DNA of 9,794 nt from Actinomycetota bacterium. Its GTDB lineage: Bacteria; Actinomycetota; Thermoleophilia; Solirubrobacterales; Solirubrobacteraceae. This document shows, one piece after another, positions 7,947-9,794 of the stretch. Each line of letters opens with the position of its first letter. Position 1 is the stretch's first letter. The notes beneath the pieces were generated by a model. That model did no database searches, was not told the origin of the DNA, and saw nothing but the letters and a program-made list of their open reading frames with translations. Made by a program: the position numbers and the translations under genes. Location: assembly GCA_005883905.1 (NCBI GenBank), contig VAYD01000038.1, positions 1 through 9,794 on the forward strand, in the 5' to 3' direction.

Positions 7947-7972
7947 TGCGCCACCTGGGCCCAGGTCGCGCA
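7947..7972. promoter_or_regulatory. 26-bp near-perfect palindrome upstream of yceI (candidate operator)
   Basis: The core ACCTGGGCCCAGGT (7953-7966) is a perfect 14-bp palindrome. Beyond one mismatched C on each side, TGCGC (7947-7951) pairs with GCGCA (7968-7972), making 24 of 26 bases symmetric. It lies 82 bp before the yceI start. The size and symmetry fit a dimeric HTH repressor (TetR or MarR class), whose gene is not in this window. A terminator is unlikely because no T-run follows on either strand. Confidence 0.45.
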
Positions 7973-8100
7973 AACAAACGGGCGTCGACGCTGCCGGGGA
8001 TGGCGTTCGCGAAGACGCCGGCGAGGTCCAGTGACCCGCGCTGAATCGTCGCAAGTAGCCGCGCCTTTCTCGCTGCTCTCGCCGGGCGGGAAGGACCGGC

Positions 8101-8134
8101 AGTCCCACCGAGCGTCCCACAAGGCACATGTGGG
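8101..8134. repeat. right copy of the ~33-bp imperfect repeat (candidate arm-type sites)
   Basis: The blocks AGTCCC (8101-8106), GTCCCACA (8114-8121) and inverted TGTGGG (8129-8134) occur in the same order and orientation as at 5258-5289; spacers differ by one base each. The copy lies 46 bp inside the right 14-bp core copy, as arm sites flanking an att core would. Confidence 0.5.
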
Positions 8135-8179
8135 CGGCTAAAATGGCTTATCCATGCGGTGTTTCGCGCACCGCACGGA

Positions 8180-8193
8180 GGTCTCGAAAACCG
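8180..8193 (+). repeat. 14-bp copy of the tRNA-Ser anticodon arm (candidate att core, right copy)
   Basis: GGTCTCGAAAACCG is identical to 5083-5096. The match stops at both ends exactly (8179 A against C, 8194 C against T). The sequence beyond it shows no variable arm, TTCGAAT T-loop or acceptor strand, so it is not a second tRNA gene and not an obvious displaced tRNA 3' half. It is called as a candidate attachment core because of its partner's place and the matching repeats inside both copies. Confidence 0.4.
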
Positions 8194-8351
8194 CCAGGCA
8201 CGCGCTTTGGCATCCGGCCCCTTCTGGGCGGCCCTCTACAACGGCTACCCGGGCCACGTGACCCGGCGCACGCTGGCGCCAACGCGCACTTCCGCTTCTC
8301 CTGGCGGCACGCGCTCGCGCGGCCGTTCACGCCGGCGGGTTGGGGTAGACG

Positions 8352-9458
8352 TCATGGCGCGATGACCTGGAGTGCGGGGCGGTCCCGCGCGAGGTGGTTT
8401 CGAAGCTCTACGCAAAGGCGATGCGGGCGATCGCTGACATCCGCGCCAAGGGGCTCGTCGACGTCGACTACGTCCTTTGCGCCCGCCCAGCGCGCCAGCG
8501 TCCGGCGCAGGCTGGTGAGCGCCACGAGTCCGATCGGCGCCGGCAGCCAGATTGCCACGGAGCGATAGCCGAGGACCGAGACGACCGCGATGTCGGCGTC
8601 GACACCGAAGGCGAGCAGCACGCCGACGATCCCGCCGCTCACGGCGCCGGGGATCGGCACCGTGTTGCCGGCCTGGCCGACGAAGTAGGCAAACACGAAG
8701 ACGAGCAGCGACGGCGCGCCGCCGAACGCGTGGAGCATCGCGCCCAGGACGGCCGCGTCGAACGCCCACCAGGCGACGGCGCCGAGCAGGCGCACGTCAC
8801 GTGCGCGCACGAACCCGAGCCCGTCGCGGACGGCCTCGCCGAGCAGTCGCGCGGCCGCTCGGACGCGCGCCGGCCCTTCCGCCGGGAGGCGTACGCCGAC
8901 GCCCAGCGCAATCGCGATGCCAAGTGCCGCCGCGGCGGCGGGCAGCGCGGTCAGCGCCCAGGGCCCTTCGCCCTCGACGGCCAGCAAGGTGCCGGCGACG
9001 GCAATCGAGCCGAGGAAGACTGCGTAGAGGAGGACCAGGAACGTCAGCAGCGTGCGGCCGGCGGCGCGGGCGCCGAGGCCGGTCCGGCGTAGCGCCCACA
9101 GCGTCAGTGCAGCCCCGCCGACGCCGGCGGTCGGCAGCAGGCGCGTGGCGGCGGCGCCGCCGAGCGTGACCTCGACGCTTTCGCGGATCCCCATGCGCGA
9201 GGTGGCGCGGCCGGCGACGAGCCACAGCAGCGCGACGTAGCCGGCGAAGGACAGCAGCTCGAAGCCCGCGGCCGCGGCGACCCAGCGCGGGTCGGCGTCG
9301 ACGGCTCGGCGCAGCGCATGAGCGAACGTCTCCAGCGGCCCGCCCGCCACGATCAGCGCGCCGGCGACGACGGCGGCGGCCACCGCGGGCAGCGCCGCGC
9401 GGCGCGAGATCAGCCGCACATCGAGCGAGGGAAGCGTGAGGTCGGTCGAAGTGTCCAT
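8352..9458 (-). CDS. UPF0104 / lysylphosphatidylglycerol-synthase-TM-like integral membrane protein
   Basis: The product is 368 residues from ATG 9458, with about seven or eight hydrophobic segments: near 22-40, 60-82, 136-160, 167-187, 225-245, 250-285 (broken) and 290-317. Typical motifs of the family are present: RLLPTAGVGGAALTLWALRRTG (residues 106-127) after the second helix, AYFVGQAGNTVPIPGAVSGGIVG (257-279), and GYRSVAIWLPAPIGL near the end. The C-terminal 50 residues are charged and cytosolic. Relatives include the flippase part of MprF and AglD/YbhN proteins, thought to act on lipids or lipid-linked sugars at the membrane. There is no C-terminal synthetase domain, so this is a stand-alone membrane module with unknown substrate. 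No same-strand neighbour is close, and the Shine-Dalgarno site is weak. Confidence 0.85.
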   Translation of the reverse strand: MDTSTDLTLPSLDVRLISRRAALPAVAAAVVAGALIVAGGPLETFAHALRRAVDADPRWVAAAAGFELLSFAGYVALLWLVAGRATSRMGIRESVEVTLGGAAATRLLPTAGVGGAALTLWALRRTGLGARAAGRTLLTFLVLLYAVFLGSIAVAGTLLAVEGEGPWALTALPAAAAALGIAIALGVGVRLPAEGPARVRAAARLLGEAVRDGLGFVRARDVRLLGAVAWWAFDAAVLGAMLHAFGGAPSLLVFVFAYFVGQAGNTVPIPGAVSGGIVGVLLAFGVDADIAVVSVLGYRSVAIWLPAPIGLVALTSLRRTLARWAGAKDVVDVDEPLGADVSDRPHRLCVELRNHLARDRPALQVIAP

Positions 9459-9794
9459 GGCTGCTTGTGAATCGGTCCCGTCCGCTGAAGCCGCTGGGCG
9501 TGACAGCCGTCACCCCCTCTGACCCTGATCGCGAACGAACTCATCGTTGCGCCCGAGAGCCCGTCCGGCATCGGGCGCGCGGCCGAACTGCCCTCCTCCT
9601 TGCGGAGGACGCGCGGCGGAAGCGTCTTGGCGGACTGACGCCGAGTCGTCGCTTCGCCGCCGCGCGCGCTGACGTCCGCCGCGTTCTACCAGCGGGGTTG
9701 GCCATGGCTTGGGTGGCCAGGATTGGCCGTTCCAACGGTAGACAAGCGCGCGGGTGATCCGATAACCGACGTAGGGGGTCCGTGACCAGACGCC
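9459..9794. other. hairpin-rich region upstream of the UPF0104 gene
   Basis: No convincing gene; the open frames are Arg-rich shadows. It contains several perfect inverted repeats. GTGAC-agcc-GTCAC (9500-9513) lies 41 bp before the UPF0104 start and may be its operator. GCGCCCGA (9549-9556) pairs with TCGGGCGC (9571-9578). TCCTCC-TTGC-GGAGGA spans 9594-9609, and CCGTT-CC-AACGG spans 9727-9738. GGCCA-type motifs recur around 9700-9728. It may be a two-sided promoter region or hold a structured RNA. Confidence 0.4.
9782..9794 (+). CDS. possible first codons of a downstream gene (cut by window edge)
   Basis: A GTG at 9782 (reading MTRR) is preceded by AGGGGG at 9773-9778. It could be the start of the next plus-strand gene, divergent from the UPF0104 gene. 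Four codons cannot establish this. Confidence 0.15.

Larger units (their letters stand above)
7865..8351. other. 487-bp gene-poor stretch between yceI and the UPF0104 gene
   Basis: No convincing gene is seen. From left to right it holds a 15-bp inverted repeat (7889-7903), a 26-bp near-palindrome (7947-7972), the right copy of the ~33-bp repeat (8101-8134), a 7-bp hairpin (TGCGGTG 8155-8161, CACCGCA 8169-8175) and the 14-bp copy of the tRNA anticodon arm (8180-8193). On the minus strand about 7980-8075 has coding-like codon use (LDLAGVFANAIPGSVDARLF) without a good start or known family. On the plus strand about 8215-8280 reads FWAALYNGYPGHVTRRTLA in one frame, also without support. Both may be remnants of lost genes. 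Confidence 0.55.

Noticed and set aside
6689..7982. 10-bp direct repeat AACAAACGGG at 6689-6698 and 7973-7982 flanking the yceI-VOC pair
   Set aside because: Shared 10-mers are expected many times by chance in a window of this size, and there is no other sign of a target-site duplication.
7865..8122. Extended N-terminus for the YceI protein up to 8122
   Set aside because: The added 86 residues are Arg-rich and non-family, while ATG 7864 has a strong Shine-Dalgarno site and fits the family start.
9467..9757. 96-codon plus-strand open frame upstream of the window end
   Set aside because: Arg-rich, no ribosome binding site, no family, and spans several inverted repeats.

Overview
The window is very GC-rich (codon third positions are almost all G or C) and dense with genes. 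It looks like chromosome from a high-GC actinobacterium. The mix of a MalT/BTAD-type giant regulator, a CHAP-type secreted protein and a catechol-dioxygenase-like VOC protein would suit a Thermoleophilia/Solirubrobacterales-like organism, but that is inference and no marker here decides it.

Layout, left to right. (1) 1-933, plus strand: the C-terminal end of the tRNA adenosine deaminase TadA, then a secreted CHAP-type cysteine hydrolase broken by a frameshift or deletion, then a small two-TM LapA-like membrane protein. The three run head to tail with overlaps or 3-nt gaps. (2) 930-4138, minus strand: one very large ATPase-TPR-BTAD transcriptional regulator, interrupted by an apparent single missing base near 2645. 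Its stop codon overlaps the stop of the LapA-like gene. (3) 4139-5015: a 70-bp divergent intergenic region with a 14-bp perfect palindrome, leading into a secreted protein of unknown function. (4) 5054-5140: a tRNA-Ser(CGA). Directly downstream are a set of inverted repeats, a small excisionase-like HTH protein and a tyrosine recombinase that lacks its catalytic C-terminus. (5) 6715-7864, minus strand: a two-gene unit, yceI-like then VOC dioxygenase-like, preceded by two operator-like palindromes. (6) 7865-8351: a gene-poor stretch with repeats. (7) 8352-9458, minus strand: a UPF0104/LPG-synthase-like membrane protein. (8) 9459-9794: hairpin-rich sequence and perhaps the first codons of another gene.

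The most notable structure is in 5083-8193. A 14-bp stretch of the tRNA-Ser anticodon stem-loop recurs exactly at 8180-8193. In addition, a ~33-bp imperfect repeat (AGTCCC, GTCCCACA, then inverted TGTGGG) lies inside both copies, at 5258-5289 and 8101-8134. With the xis-like/int pair beside the tRNA, this resembles a ~3.1-kb remnant of a tRNA-targeted integrative element that has kept core and arm-type sites but lost the catalytic end of its integrase. The displaced tRNA 3' half expected at the far end is not visible, so this remains a hypothesis.

The other genes read as ordinary chromosomal functions. Two independent coding disruptions (CHAP gene and giant regulator) and the truncated integrase mean that either local decay or sequence error must be kept in mind.
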